The notes under the pieces: generated by a model
The model's database searches: none
The model's input: only the letters and a program-made list of their open reading frames with translations
Told to the model about the DNA's origin: nothing
Translations under genes and position numbers: made by a program
Shown here: in pieces, positions 52,477 to 60,871 of the stretch
How the letters are laid out: each line of letters begins with the position of its first letter
How positions within the stretch are numbered: the first letter of the stretch is position 1
Assembly (NCBI GenBank): GCA_948468535.1
Contig: CAOKIL010000002.1
Span: forward strand, 1 to 64,000
Source of the DNA: an uncultured Eubacteriales bacterium
GTDB lineage: Bacteria; Bacillota; Clostridia; Monoglobales; Monoglobaceae
Direction of reading: 5' to 3'
Length of the DNA stretch: 64,000 nt

Positions 52477-53244
52477 TTATTTTCTGTTTTTCTTTATTAC
52501 TTCGGCAGCAAGATTTTTATAACACTTAGCGCCCTTTGAGTTCTTATCATATGCTACAGCAGGCATACCATAGCTGGGAGCCTCTGAAAGTCTTACATTT
52601 CTTGGAATAATGGTATCAAATACGGTAGATGCAAAATATTTTTTTACTTCTTCTACAACTTGAACAGAAAGGTTTGTTCGCCCATCAAACATAGTTAATA
52701 ACACGCCTTCAATACTCAGATTCTTATTAAGGCTTTTCTTAACTCGTTTTATTGTCTTTGTAAGCTGAGATAATCCTTCAAGTGCATAATATTCACACTG
52801 TATCGGCATAATAACGCTGTCACACGCAGAAAAAGCGTTTAAAGTAATAAGACCAAGCGATGGCGGACAATCTATAATTATAAAATCAAAATCATTTTTT
52901 GATGTTTCAAGAGCCTTTTTAAGTCTGTATTCACGATTTTGCACATTGGCAAGTTCAAGATCAGCACCTGCAAGATTAATATCCCCTGAACAAATCCAAA
53001 GATTATCATACTCAGTTTTTTTAATTACCTCACCAATTGGAGTTTCATTTACTATCAAATCATAGCTTGTACACTCTATATCATCGGAATTCATACCAAG
53101 TCCGCTGGTTGCGTTTGCCTGAGGGTCTGTATCTATAAGAAGAACCTTTTTCTTTTTCAGACCGAGACAAGCAGCAAGATTAACAGCAGTTGTTGTTTTT
53201 CCTACTCCGCCTTTTTGATTTGCTATTGCTATAACTTTACCCAT
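52477..53244 (-). CDS. parA: Chromosome-partitioning ATPase ParA (Soj)
   Basis: 255 residues. Deviant Walker A KGGVGKTTTAVNLAA, Walker A' DTDPQANATSGLG, Walker B FIIIDCPPSLGLIT and the DNA-binding/switch region RNVRLSEAPSYGMPA, the standard Soj set. It works with the adjacent ParB on origin segregation and DnaA control. In most Bacillota it lies near rsmG and mnmE; here it is preceded by rsmA and rdgB. Confidence 0.96.
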   Translation of the reverse strand: MGKVIAIANQKGGVGKTTTAVNLAACLGLKKKKVLLIDTDPQANATSGLGMNSDDIECTSYDLIVNETPIGEVIKKTEYDNLWICSGDINLAGADLELANVQNREYRLKKALETSKNDFDFIIIDCPPSLGLITLNAFSACDSVIMPIQCEYYALEGLSQLTKTIKRVKKSLNKNLSIEGVLLTMFDGRTNLSVQVVEEVKKYFASTVFDTIIPRNVRLSEAPSYGMPAVAYDKNSKGAKCYKNLAAEVIKKNRK

Positions 53245-53340
53245 ATTTATACCATCCTTTTTGCACTATGATAACATTATATCACATATCAAAAAATTTT
53301 CAATAGTCATAAAATAAAAAAAGTTATAAAACTACAGCAT

Positions 53341-53952
53341 TTATATAATAATATTTTGTTTCATGTGAAACTTTTTTAGAGCCATGGCTCTGTGACTAAT
53401 TTCATTTTTCTTATCTTCAGGAACTTCAGCAAGCGAACATTTAAATTCAGGATAATAAAACACAGGATCATATCCAAAACCTTTTTCCCCATGTTTTTCG
53501 GTTAATATATATCCGCTGCACTCACCCCTAAAGTACTTGATTTCATGTATATTATCACTATCAACAAATGCAATTACACATATAAAATGAGCTTTTCTGT
53601 TATTAAACTCTACTCCATCTAATTCTGACAATAGTTTATTTATATTTTCATCATCAGTCGCATTTTCACCGGCAAATCTCGCTGTATGCACACCGGGTTT
53701 TCCGTTTAAGTAATCAATACACAGTCCGCTGTCATCGGCTATTGTAGGTATACCTGTTTTTTTATAAACCTCAATAGCCTTTTTTGCCGCGTTTTCTTCA
53801 AATGTTTCTCCGTCCTCTATTATATCAAAATTTTCAAGTCCTGCTTCTTTTAAAGTTTTTACTATATAACAATCACCAAGTATGTTTTTTATTTCTTCTG
53901 CCTTGTGCATGTTATTGCTTGCAAGCACAACAGTTATTTTATCTTTATTCAT
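53341..53952 (-). CDS. rdgB: dITP/XTP pyrophosphatase (RdgB/HAM1)
   Basis: 203 residues. It removes dITP, XTP and other non-canonical purine nucleotides. Motifs: VVLASNNMHKAEEI, PTIADDSGLCIDYLNGKPGV, TARFAGENATD, and the C-terminal EKGFGYDPVFYYPE and SHRAMALKKF. Its last codons contain the second parS-like palindrome. It follows rsmA after 16 nt. Confidence 0.95.
   Translation of the reverse strand: MNKDKITVVLASNNMHKAEEIKNILGDCYIVKTLKEAGLENFDIIEDGETFEENAAKKAIEVYKKTGIPTIADDSGLCIDYLNGKPGVHTARFAGENATDDENINKLLSELDGVEFNNRKAHFICVIAFVDSDNIHEIKYFRGECSGYILTEKHGEKGFGYDPVFYYPEFKCSLAEVPEDKKNEISHRAMALKKFHMKQNIII
53357..53372. promoter_or_regulatory. Candidate parS site 2
   Basis: TGTTTCATGTGAAACT lies in the 3' end of rdgB, about 115 bp beyond the start of parA. 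It differs from the usual parS at one central and one end base. Confidence 0.5.
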
Positions 53953-53968
53953 TTTTGTACCCCTTAAA

Positions 53969-54835
53969 TTAAACTATTTTATTTAATAAAATATTAGAAA
54001 ATTCAACAAGTTTTTCGATTTCTAATTTTTCGCCTCTTATATTAATATCTATATTCATTTCATTTAACGTTTGAATTATAATGTTTTTATCAATATTCAT
54101 ATACGGACTTTTAGACAATGAATTAACAAGCGTTTTTCTTCTCTGTGAAAATAAGGATTTAACAACCTTAAAAAAGAATTCTTTGTTATCCGGAATATAA
54201 GGCGGTTCTTCATATACTTTTAGATTAATCACTGTAGATGTAACCTTTGGCTGAGGTACAAAACAATTCGGAGGAGCTGTACACACTATTTTAGGTTCTG
54301 AATAAAATCTAACAGCAACAGACAACGCGCCGTATTCTTTATTTCCTGCATTTGCTGTCATTCTGCCGGCAACTTCTTTTTGAATCATCAAAGTCATTGA
54401 TTCAACCGGCAAATCTTCTTCAAAAAATTTCATGACAAGCGGCGTAGTAATATAATACGGTAAATTTGCTGATATTACAAAAGGCTCGTCCGAAAATTCT
54501 TCATGAACCAACTTTTTCATATCGACTTCCATAGCATCCTGCATAATAAGTTTAAAATTATCATAATCCGCCATAACTTCATTCAAAATCGGTTCAAGCT
54601 TACTATCAATTTCGACAGACACAACCTTCTTAGCAATTTTACAAAGTTCACATGTCAAAGTTCCGGCACCCGGTCCTATTTCCAAAACATTTTTATTTTT
54701 ATCTATATCGGAAGCGTTAATTATTTTATCAAGAATGTTTTTATCTATCAGAAAATTTTGACCGAGACTTTTTGAAAAAGAAAATCCATGTCTGTCAAGA
54801 AGCTGAATTAATTCTGATTTTCCGGTTAAGTTCAT
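53969..54835 (-). CDS. rsmA: 16S rRNA dimethyladenosine transferase (KsgA)
   Basis: 288 residues. It dimethylates A1518 and A1519 of 16S rRNA. The N-terminus SFSKSLGQNFLIDKNILDKI is typical, followed by the SAM loop LEIGPGAGTLTCEL and the catalytic ISANLPYYITTPLVMKF. The C-terminal helical domain has SLFSQRRKTLVNSL. It heads the rsmA-rdgB-parA-parB series. Confidence 0.96.
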   Translation of the reverse strand: MNLTGKSELIQLLDRHGFSFSKSLGQNFLIDKNILDKIINASDIDKNKNVLEIGPGAGTLTCELCKIAKKVVSVEIDSKLEPILNEVMADYDNFKLIMQDAMEVDMKKLVHEEFSDEPFVISANLPYYITTPLVMKFFEEDLPVESMTLMIQKEVAGRMTANAGNKEYGALSVAVRFYSEPKIVCTAPPNCFVPQPKVTSTVINLKVYEEPPYIPDNKEFFFKVVKSLFSQRRKTLVNSLSKSPYMNIDKNIIIQTLNEMNIDINIRGEKLEIEKLVEFSNILLNKIV

Positions 54836-54969
54836 AATATTACCTCACGTTAATAAATAATATGTATAAAATCCAAAATTTACGCATATAATAATATCAT
54901 ATAATCAAAAATAATACAATATTATCATAGAATGATATTAAGATATTTAAAAAAAATTATAAAAAACTA

Positions 54970-54998
54970 TTGACATAGGATAATTTAAATGATATAAT
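54970..54998 (+). promoter_or_regulatory. Promoter of tRNA-Leu/tRNA-fMet
   Basis: Exact consensus TTGACA-17-TATAAT (54970-54975 and 54993-54998), 24 nt before tRNA-Leu. Confidence 0.8.
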
Positions 54999-55021
54999 TA
55001 AAAAGCTGTGTGAGTGAATAC

Positions 55022-55110
55022 GCCGGAGTGGCGGAACTGGCAGACGCCCGGGACTTAAAATCCCGTGGGATTAATTTCCCGTACCGGTTCGATTCCGGTC
55101 TCCGGCACCA
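55022..55110 (+). tRNA. tRNA-Leu (anticodon TAA)
   Basis: 89 nt with encoded CCA and the long variable arm of class II tRNAs. Acceptor GCCGGAG/CTCCGGC, anticodon loop ACTTAAAAT region, T-loop TTCGATT. Confidence 0.95.
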
Positions 55111-55131
55111 CAAAGTAAAAACTAAATATAT

Positions 55132-55208
<77 letters not shown>

Positions 55209-55212
55209 TGTC

Positions 55213-55244
55213 GCGGCAAGTCTTTATGGCTTGCCGCATTTTTT
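55213..55244 (+). terminator. Terminator after tRNA-fMet
   Basis: GCGGCAAG/CTTGCCGC around TCTTTATGG with a T-run. It differs from the tRNA-Arg terminator 7 kb away by only one base in this core. Confidence 0.92.
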
Positions 55245-55315
55245 ATTAAAAATACGGCTGCACTTATCAGACTGCCGTTCCTTTCAAATCAAAATTATAT
55301 TTTTACTCTTTAATC

Positions 55316-55600
55316 TTATTTAATCAAATCTTTTGCAAGCATTAATCCGCAGCGGATTCCTGTTTCCATACATACTCTTTCGTATACATCTGAAAATTCA
55401 AAAATACTGTTCATTATATTTGTAACATCTTTATCATCTTTAAAATATTTTCGCAGTATGTTATTCATTTTCAATGTTGCATCTTCTATCTCTTTATTAT
55501 ATAATCCGTTAGGTTCATCTATTTCTTCTTTACCGTTCAACAAGAACTCTCCGATTTTCCGCAAATTCGCTCTCCTTAATATATCTGATAAATCATCCAT
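55316..55600 (-). CDS. Hypothetical protein, 94 residues
   Basis: Start ATG 55600 with AGGAGG 7 nt upstream; an upstream in-frame TTG lacks a ribosome site. Not clearly recognised. It is helical and charged, ending VCMETGIRCGLMLAKDLIK. That end resembles small hypothetical proteins that end in a 'GFRLG...LM'-type helix, but I do not assign a family. It follows the s2/N3 element pair, as the 102-residue gene at 46.5 kb follows s1/N1. Confidence 0.65.
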   Translation of the reverse strand: MDDLSDILRRANLRKIGEFLLNGKEEIDEPNGLYNKEIEDATLKMNNILRKYFKDDKDVTNIMNSIFEFSDVYERVCMETGIRCGLMLAKDLIK

Positions 55601-55632
55601 ACTGATTCCTCCTGTTTTTATTATTTTAATGT

Positions 55633-55752
55633 TTGACAAGAGGAACCTTCCATAGTATAATTAGATTTACGGACAGAGTTCGCTCTTGTCTGGTTTTTGT
55701 TATAGAACGTTGTTAACATTGGTCGTGTGGCAGCGTTCTATTTTTTGTTTTT
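55633..55752 (+). ncRNA. Candidate small RNA s2 with promoter
   Basis: Exact consensus TTGACA-17-TATAAT (55633-55638 and 55656-55661), start near 55668. A first hairpin around a TTCG loop (GACAGAG...CTCTTGTC) is followed by a terminator, ATAGAACG (55702-55709) with CGTTCTAT (55734-55741), and a TTTTTTGTTTTT tail. The terminator tail and the bases after it match s1. The RNA lies on the strand opposite the leader of the 94-residue gene. Confidence 0.65.
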
Positions 55753-55795
55753 GAAGTTAAGCATAAATATTCCCCTCCTTAAAAACCTCAATAAC

Positions 55796-55990
55796 TAAAA
55801 AATGCGCCAGCAAAGCTGACGCACAAAAACGCAGCCTTGATTTAATGTTGCAACACATCTCATAACTTTATTCCATGAAAAAGTATGACAAATCAAAGCC
55901 TACGTTTTTTACAAATCGTAAACTTTTACATGAAATAAATATTAAGATATGTTGCAAATATAATATAACACACTTTTATATTTTTGTAAA
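55796..55990 (-). ncRNA. Structured RNA element N3 with promoter and terminator
   Basis: Promoter TTTACA (55990-55985), 17 nt, TATATT (55967-55962). The RNA (about 55956 to 55796) is closed by TGCAACA (55849-55855) with TGTTGCA (55950-55956), where N2 has GCGACA/TGTCGC. The inner stem pairs TTTATTCCATG (55867-55877) with CATGAAATAAA (55929-55939); the single mismatch becomes a G-U pair only in minus-strand RNA. The core and the terminator (55803-55823) are nearly identical to N2. Confidence 0.75.
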
Positions 55991-55999
55991 GAAAATTTT

Positions 56000-56250
56000 T
56001 TCATCAAGGCTTTACCTTTAAATCAAACGCCGTCCCCTGATTCCGCCTTGCCTACCGCGGCGGCAATGTTGCAAAGCCTTTATGAAAAATTCACGGTAGT
56101 GCAATGATATTTAGGCATAAAAAGCGGTTTGCTTTTTCGAGTTGCTATAGCAACCGAAAAGTAGAGCGATGCACAAACTAAGCGTTTTTCTTTGGAGGTT
56201 CGGAACCATTTCTTTTTCCGAATCGAAAAAAGAAACGGTTCTGAAAATAA
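56000..56250 (+). repeat. Dispersed repeat R, copy R2
   Basis: The counterpart of R1 (47205-47474) in opposite orientation, beginning TTCATCAAGGC immediately beyond the N3 promoter. The terminal hairpin here is TTTCTTTTTC/GAAAAAAGAAA, different in sequence from R1 but still paired. Two short inner hairpins (AAAGC/GCTTT and GTTGC/GCAAC) replace the single hairpin of R1. Confidence 0.75.
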
Positions 56251-56551
56251 AAATTCATTTTGAGATTAAATATATAAAAATATGGGTATTATAAATAAAA
56301 ATAACAGAACTATAAATTTAATTTTTAATATATAAAATAATATATTATTTATTATAGTTGAAGATGCTGTTGTTGGTATGGTGGAAAATGTAAATAACTC
56401 AATTTTTAACCTGAATGTAACATATTTGTATGATGTTTGTAATCGGTGTGTAATGTTTAATAAATATTAACAATTCACACCGATTATTTTGTGACTTAAT
56501 TTTATTAACATTTAATTAACATTTTATAAATGTTATAAATGTGTGTAAGTT
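56251..56551. other. AT-rich intergenic stretch with one long hairpin
   Basis: Very AT-rich, no supported gene. AATCGGTGTG (56441-56450) and CACACCGATT (56476-56485) form a hairpin whose loop contains a further inverted repeat (GTTTAATA/TATTAAC). It lies downstream of the YkvI-like gene and could act as its terminator, though a clean T-run is missing. Confidence 0.5.
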
Positions 56552-57595
56552 TTATATATGTTTTAAATTCTTAAAATAATCTATCAGTATTACTATCATC
56601 CATAAAGTACCCAGCATTCCTAAATAGAAATACAAATATTTAACTAATACTGAAAAATGTATCATAGAAAACGGAATAAGTACAGAAAACATGATAATTG
56701 ATAATATTATTCGTTTAATTTTAGTATTGGCATTAAAGTAAGATATAATACCGTATCCTTCAGATATTGCAGTAGTAAATATAGACATTATCAGACATAT
56801 TGTGTATATATGGGTTAGGTTGTGACTTATACCTTCAGAGAGTTTTCTGAGCGGAAAGCTCTCATACCATACAGATGAAAAATTGATTCCGAGTGAGAAC
56901 CAAACCAAAAATATAAGTAGACCTATTATTGTTCCGGCAGCTAATGAGCTGAGCATAATTACTTTTTGATTGTTTATATCTTTTGTGAGAGGGGATAAGA
57001 CTGATGCGGCTGTAAGAGTATTGTAACTTACATAGCATACGGCGCATAAAAAAACGTTTCTGTGAGCTTCAGGCGAAAATCCAATCAAAAATGCCGATTG
57101 GAAAATGCCTGAAAAGATAGAACTGAGTGAAATAAATATAATAACGGCAGTAATAATAGGTACCAGGGTAATATTTATCACAGCAATTCCCTTTATATCA
57201 AAAATAAATACGATAAAGCATCCGATAGCAAGAAGTATAGTTCCTATAATTTTAGGTATTTCAAATTCAGCATTTATTATTTCGCCGCATGATGAAAGCA
57301 TAACTATTAAGCCGCATAATAAATCTAAGAATATAAGACATAAGAAAAAACGCTTTAAAATATTTGAATTTGGAAATATACTGCCTATATAGTCTTTTAT
57401 TGTATAGAGTTCAAATTTCATTGATTTTTTTAAAATTATGTAACAAATAAAAATAAAGAGTATACAAGCAACACATACGCCTGTATAATCAGTATTTGAA
57501 CAAAAATTAAAATATTCACATATTTCACGGCCGGAAGCAAATCCTGCGCCAATAATCAATCCTATATAAACAAATATTATTTTTAAGTAATTCAT
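56552..57595 (-). CDS. YkvI-family membrane protein (APC-like transporter)
   Basis: 347 residues with about ten membrane helices. The first helix has the signature IGLIIGAGFASGREICEYF, where GAGFASGRE is the unwound substrate-site motif shared with amino-acid/cation symporters of the APC superfamily and diagnostic for YkvI-like proteins. SYNTLTAASVLSPL is also typical. Substrate unknown. The gene stands alone beside the R2 repeat. Confidence 0.85.
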   Translation of the reverse strand: MNYLKIIFVYIGLIIGAGFASGREICEYFNFCSNTDYTGVCVACILFIFICYIILKKSMKFELYTIKDYIGSIFPNSNILKRFFLCLIFLDLLCGLIVMLSSCGEIINAEFEIPKIIGTILLAIGCFIVFIFDIKGIAVINITLVPIITAVIIFISLSSIFSGIFQSAFLIGFSPEAHRNVFLCAVCYVSYNTLTAASVLSPLTKDINNQKVIMLSSLAAGTIIGLLIFLVWFSLGINFSSVWYESFPLRKLSEGISHNLTHIYTICLIMSIFTTAISEGYGIISYFNANTKIKRIILSIIMFSVLIPFSMIHFSVLVKYLYFYLGMLGTLWMIVILIDYFKNLKHI

Positions 57596-57696
57596 AATGT
57601 CACCAACTTATATTGTGTTTTGTTTTTATAGTATAACTATATATTGTGGACATGCTGTAATATGTATAAATTTTTAAAATTTTTTAGAAAAAAACA

Positions 57697-57725
57697 TTGA
57701 CATGCCTTGAAAAATATGCTAATAT
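57697..57725 (+). promoter_or_regulatory. Promoter of rpmG-secE-nusG
   Basis: TTGACA (57697-57702), 17 nt, TAATAT (57720-57725). A small hairpin, CCTCT/AGAGG with TTTTATTT (about 57735-57754), follows and may attenuate. Confidence 0.7.
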
Positions 57726-57780
57726 AGTAACTACCTCTGAAAAGAGGTTTTATTTGTGTTGAGAATTTGAGGTGATAAAT

Positions 57781-57930
57781 ATGCAGACAAAGATTACATT
57801 AGCATGCACAGAGTGTAAGCAGAGAAATTACGATACTACAAAGAACAAGCAGAACTGTCCTGATAGACTTGAACTTAAGAAGTATTGCAGATTTTGCAGA
57901 AAGCATACTGTTCATAAAGAAACAAAATAA
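57781..57930 (+). CDS. rpmG: 50S ribosomal protein L33
   Basis: 49 residues: [20 protein letters not shown] ... [17 protein letters not shown]. Both CxxC pairs are kept, so this is the zinc-binding form. GAGGTG lies upstream. It is immediately before secE, as in most Bacillota. Confidence 0.97.
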   Translation: MQTKITLACTECKQRNYDTTKNKQNCPDRLELKKYCRFCRKHTVHKETK

Positions 57931-57946
57931 TTTAGAGGTGTAGATA

Positions 57947-58156
57947 ATGGAACAAACAAAGCCAAGCTTCTTTAATAGAATTTCAAATTATTTTAAAGAA
58001 GTTAAGTCTGAAATGAAAAAAGTCGTATGGCCTACATTTGCTAAAGTAAGACAAAACACATTGATTGTAATAATCTACGTACTTCTGGTAGGTGTGGTTA
58101 TCTGGGGACTTGATGCCTTGTTTACATGGGTTATGTCACTTATTATTAACAGATAA
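57947..58156 (+). CDS. secE: Protein translocase subunit SecE
   Basis: 69 residues. An amphipathic cytoplasmic helix (FFNRISNYFKEVKSEMKKV, then VWPTFAKVRQNT) precedes one membrane helix (about 42-65), the minimal Gram-positive SecE. It forms the channel with SecY and SecG. nusG follows after 26 nt. Confidence 0.95.
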   Translation: MEQTKPSFFNRISNYFKEVKSEMKKVVWPTFAKVRQNTLIVIIYVLLVGVVIWGLDALFTWVMSLIINR

Positions 58157-58182
58157 TTACTAAACAGCGAAGGTGATTTTTT

Positions 58183-58710
58183 ATGTCGGACAAAGCAATA
58201 GCAAAATGGTATGTTGCCCATACATATTCGGGTTATGAGAATAAGGTTATGGACGACATCTTTAAAACTGTGGAAAACCGCGGCATGCAGGATATAATTC
58301 AGGATGTCAAGGTTCCCATGGAAGAAGTAATTGAAATAAAAGATAATAAAAAAAAGATTTCCGAGCGTAAAATATATCCGAGTTACGTTATGGTTAAGAT
58401 GATAATGACTGATGAAAGCTGGTATGTTGTCAGAAACTGCCGTGGAGTTACGGGATTTGTAGGTCCCGGTTCCAAACCTGTTCCGCTTACTCAGGAAGAA
58501 ATTGAGAAAATGGGACTTGAACATACAGTCATTAAGCTGGATTATAACGTAGGAGACAGTATTAGAGTTAAATACGGCGCTTTGGAAGGATTTTTAGGTG
58601 TAATCACTGAAATAAACATGGACAAGAAAAAGGTTAAAGCAAAAGTTTCAATGTTCGGCAGAGATACTGATGTTGAACTTGAATTTAATCAAATAGAGTC
58701 CATAGCATAA
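58183..58710 (+). CDS. nusG: Transcription termination/antitermination factor NusG
   Basis: 175 residues. N-terminal NGN domain with KWYVAHTYSGYENKVMDDI and YPSYVMVKMIMTDESWYVVR, then CRGVTGFVGPGSKPVPL, and a C-terminal KOW domain with VGDSIRVKYGALEGFLGVI. It binds RNA polymerase and, in Bacillota, promotes pausing. Confidence 0.97.
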   Translation: MSDKAIAKWYVAHTYSGYENKVMDDIFKTVENRGMQDIIQDVKVPMEEVIEIKDNKKKISERKIYPSYVMVKMIMTDESWYVVRNCRGVTGFVGPGSKPVPLTQEEIEKMGLEHTVIKLDYNVGDSIRVKYGALEGFLGVITEINMDKKKVKAKVSMFGRDTDVELEFNQIESIA

Positions 58711-58719
58711 TTTTGTTAC

Positions 58720-58836
58720 CCACACGAATAGCTAAGCTTATAGCTATCCGTATATATATATCGGCATTTATGTCGGTCTGTGGGAGGGTAATTACCCGAT
58801 AATACCACTAACGTGTACAAGGAGGTGTAATACACA
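58720..58836 (+). promoter_or_regulatory. Structured rplK leader with L1-binding-type motif (site 1)
   Basis: The leader has hairpins ATAGCTA/TAGCTAT and CGG/CGG-flanking stems, then a motif GTGGGAGGG...TAATACCAC (58780-58808) closed by GTGG/CCAC. The same motif precedes rplA. It resembles the L1 stalk of 23S rRNA, to which L1 binds when it represses its own operon. Confidence 0.65.
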
Positions 58837-59262
58837 ATGGCACAGAAGGTTACAGGTTACATTAAATTGCAGATTCCTGCAGGTAAGGCTACTCCTGCAC
58901 CGCCGGTTGGTCCTGCTCTTGGTCAGCACGGTGTTAACATTATGGATTTTACAAAGCAGTTTAATGAAAAGACAAAGAATGATATGGGTATGATTATTCC
59001 TGTTGTTATTACAGTATATCAGGACAGATCATTCACATTCGTTACAAAGACTCCGCCGGCACCGGTTTTGATTAAGAAGGCATGCGGCATTGATAAGGCA
59101 TCAGGCGTTCCGAACAAGACAAAGGTTGCACAGCTTAAAAAGGCAGATGTTCAGACTATAGCTGAACAGAAAATGCAGGATTTGAATGCTGCATCACTTG
59201 AAGCTGCTATGTCAATGATTGCCGGAACAGCTCGTTCTATGGGTATCACTGTTGAGGAGTAA
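58837..59262 (+). CDS. rplK: 50S ribosomal protein L11
   Basis: 141 residues. Begins [20 protein letters not shown] and [19 protein letters not shown], the universal L11 start; [19 protein letters not shown] and a C-terminal [11 protein letters not shown] follow. It binds the GTPase-associated centre of 23S rRNA. AAGGAGGTG lies upstream. Confidence 0.97.
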   Translation: MAQKVTGYIKLQIPAGKATPAPPVGPALGQHGVNIMDFTKQFNEKTKNDMGMIIPVVITVYQDRSFTFVTKTPPAPVLIKKACGIDKASGVPNKTKVAQLKKADVQTIAEQKMQDLNAASLEAAMSMIAGTARSMGITVEE

Positions 59263-59296
59263 TTAATCGATTCCGTATAAACGGATACAAAGTAAA

Positions 59297-59327
59297 GTGG
59301 GAGGAACAATGAGTTCTGTAAAACCAC
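59297..59327 (+). promoter_or_regulatory. L1-binding-type motif before rplA (site 2)
   Basis: GTGGGAGGA...AAAACCAC, with ends identical to the rplK-leader motif but a different inner stem (GAAC/GTTC). Located 13 nt before the AGGAGG of rplA. Confidence 0.65.
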
Positions 59328-59343
59328 AATAGGAGGATATAAA

Positions 59344-60039
59344 ATGAAGAAAGGCAAAAAGTATCAAGAGGCCGCAGCGCTTATTGAAAAAGGTAAGCTC
59401 TACGATCCGCAGGATGCGTTTGCACTTGTATGCAAGACAGCAACTGCGAAGTTTGACGAAACAGTTGAACTTCACGCAAAACTTGGCGTTGACTCCAGAC
59501 ACGCTGACCAACAGGTTAGAGGTGCTGTTGTACTTCCTAATGGAACAGGTAAGAAAGTTAGAGTTCTTGTATTTGCACGTGACGATAAAGCAGAGGCTGC
59601 AAAAGCTGCCGGAGCTGATTATGTTGGTGCTGAGGACTTAGCTCAAAAAATTCAGACAGAGAACTGGTTTGATTTTGATGTTGTTATCGCAAGCCCTGAC
59701 ATGATGGGTGTTGTTGGTAGAATAGGTAGAGTTCTTGGTCCTAAGGGTCTTATGCCAAACCCGAAGGCCGGTACAGTTACACCTGACGTTGCAAAGGCTG
59801 TTGAAGAGGCTAAAGCAGGTAAGATTGAATATAGATTGGATAAAGCTAATATTATTCATTGTCCTATCGGTAAGGCTTCATTCGGTCCCGAAAAGCTCGG
59901 TGAAAACTTCAAGGCTCTCATGAGTGCAATTATTAAGGCTAAACCGTCAGCCGCAAAGGGAACATATTTGAAGTCAGTTACCGTTGCAGCTACAATGGGT
60001 CCCGGCGTTAAGATTGCCGCAAACAAGCTTGAGGCTTAA
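59344..60039 (+). CDS. rplA: 50S ribosomal protein L1
   Basis: 231 residues, normal length. [37 protein letters not shown], the signature [20 protein letters not shown] and [11 protein letters not shown] are visible. It forms the L1 stalk and usually represses its own operon by binding mRNA. Confidence 0.97.
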   Translation: MKKGKKYQEAAALIEKGKLYDPQDAFALVCKTATAKFDETVELHAKLGVDSRHADQQVRGAVVLPNGTGKKVRVLVFARDDKAEAAKAAGADYVGAEDLAQKIQTENWFDFDVVIASPDMMGVVGRIGRVLGPKGLMPNPKAGTVTPDVAKAVEEAKAGKIEYRLDKANIIHCPIGKASFGPEKLGENFKALMSAIIKAKPSAAKGTYLKSVTVAATMGPGVKIAANKLEA

Positions 60040-60057
60040 TATTAGTTAATTTGACTA

Positions 60058-60086
60058 TTGACAGTATATATATTATATGTTATAAT
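60058..60086 (+). promoter_or_regulatory. rplJL promoter
   Basis: Exact TTGACA-17-TATAAT (60058-60063 and 60081-60086), giving rplJL its own transcript. Confidence 0.8.
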
Positions 60087-60097
60087 TTTATGCTGTT

Positions 60098-60239
60098 GAG
60101 ATAATATTTGTAAAAATATCTTAAATATTCCGCAGACAGCAGGTGGATTGTTCCGTAAATCCTGCCGAGGAAGATATAAATTTCAGAATATATATTATTG
60201 TGATATTATGTCCCTCGTATGTTTGCGAGGGATTTTTTT
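60098..60239 (+). promoter_or_regulatory. L10 leader with attenuator
   Basis: The region 60131-60175 (CCGCAGACAGCAGGTG ... AATCCTGCCGAGGA) matches the known ribosomal protein L10 leader, bound by L10(L12)4. It is followed by a terminator TCCCTCG/CGAGGGA (60211-60232) with a T-run (to 60239), as expected for attenuation. Confidence 0.85.
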
Positions 60240-60258
60240 ACGGAAGGAGGATATAAAA

Positions 60259-60804
60259 TTGCCAAGTGAAAAAGTTTTAGAAAATAAAAAAGCAATGGTA
60301 CAGCAATTGGTTGAGAGACTTCAAAATGCTCAGGCAGGAGTTATTGCGGACTATCGTGGTTTGACTGTTGATGAGGACACTGATCTCCGCAGAAAGCTCC
60401 GTGAAGCAGGCGTTGAATATACTGTTATAAAAAATAGTATAGTTCGTTTTGCTGTCCGCGAGGTTGGTCTCGAAGGACTTGAAAGCATACTCGAAGGTCC
60501 TACTGCTATTGCAACAAGTGCAGATGATGTTATTTCTCCGGCAAAAGTTCTTCATGAGTTTGCCAAAAATAACGAAGTAATGGAAATTAAGGGTGGTTTT
60601 GTTGAAGGTAATGTAATTTCTGTTGACGAAGTTAAGCAGTATGCTTCAATTCCGTCAAAGGAAGTACTTATTGCAAAAATGCTCGGTTCATTGCAATCAC
60701 CTATCAGCAGTTTGGCTCGTACTCTTCAGGCTATTGTTAATGAAGAAGCTACACCGGGAAAAGCTGCAGCAGCGGCAGAAGAAACTGCACCGGCTGCTGA
60801 ATAA
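60259..60804 (+). CDS. rplJ: 50S ribosomal protein L10
   Basis: 181 residues from TTG 60259, with AAGGAGG 8 nt upstream; earlier in-frame codons lie inside the leader and its terminator. It reads MPSEKVLENKKAMVQQLVER, GVIADYRGLTVDEDT, YTVIKNSIVRFAV, and has a hinge and L12-binding tail ending rich in A and E. It is the base of the L7/L12 stalk. Confidence 0.96.
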   Translation: MPSEKVLENKKAMVQQLVERLQNAQAGVIADYRGLTVDEDTDLRRKLREAGVEYTVIKNSIVRFAVREVGLEGLESILEGPTAIATSADDVISPAKVLHEFAKNNEVMEIKGGFVEGNVISVDEVKQYASIPSKEVLIAKMLGSLQSPISSLARTLQAIVNEEATPGKAAAAAEETAPAAE

Positions 60805-60871
60805 TCATCGCTTTGATGTAAAATATGTTTTAAATTAAGCTATTAAATAAAGAAAACGGAGGATAATTAAA

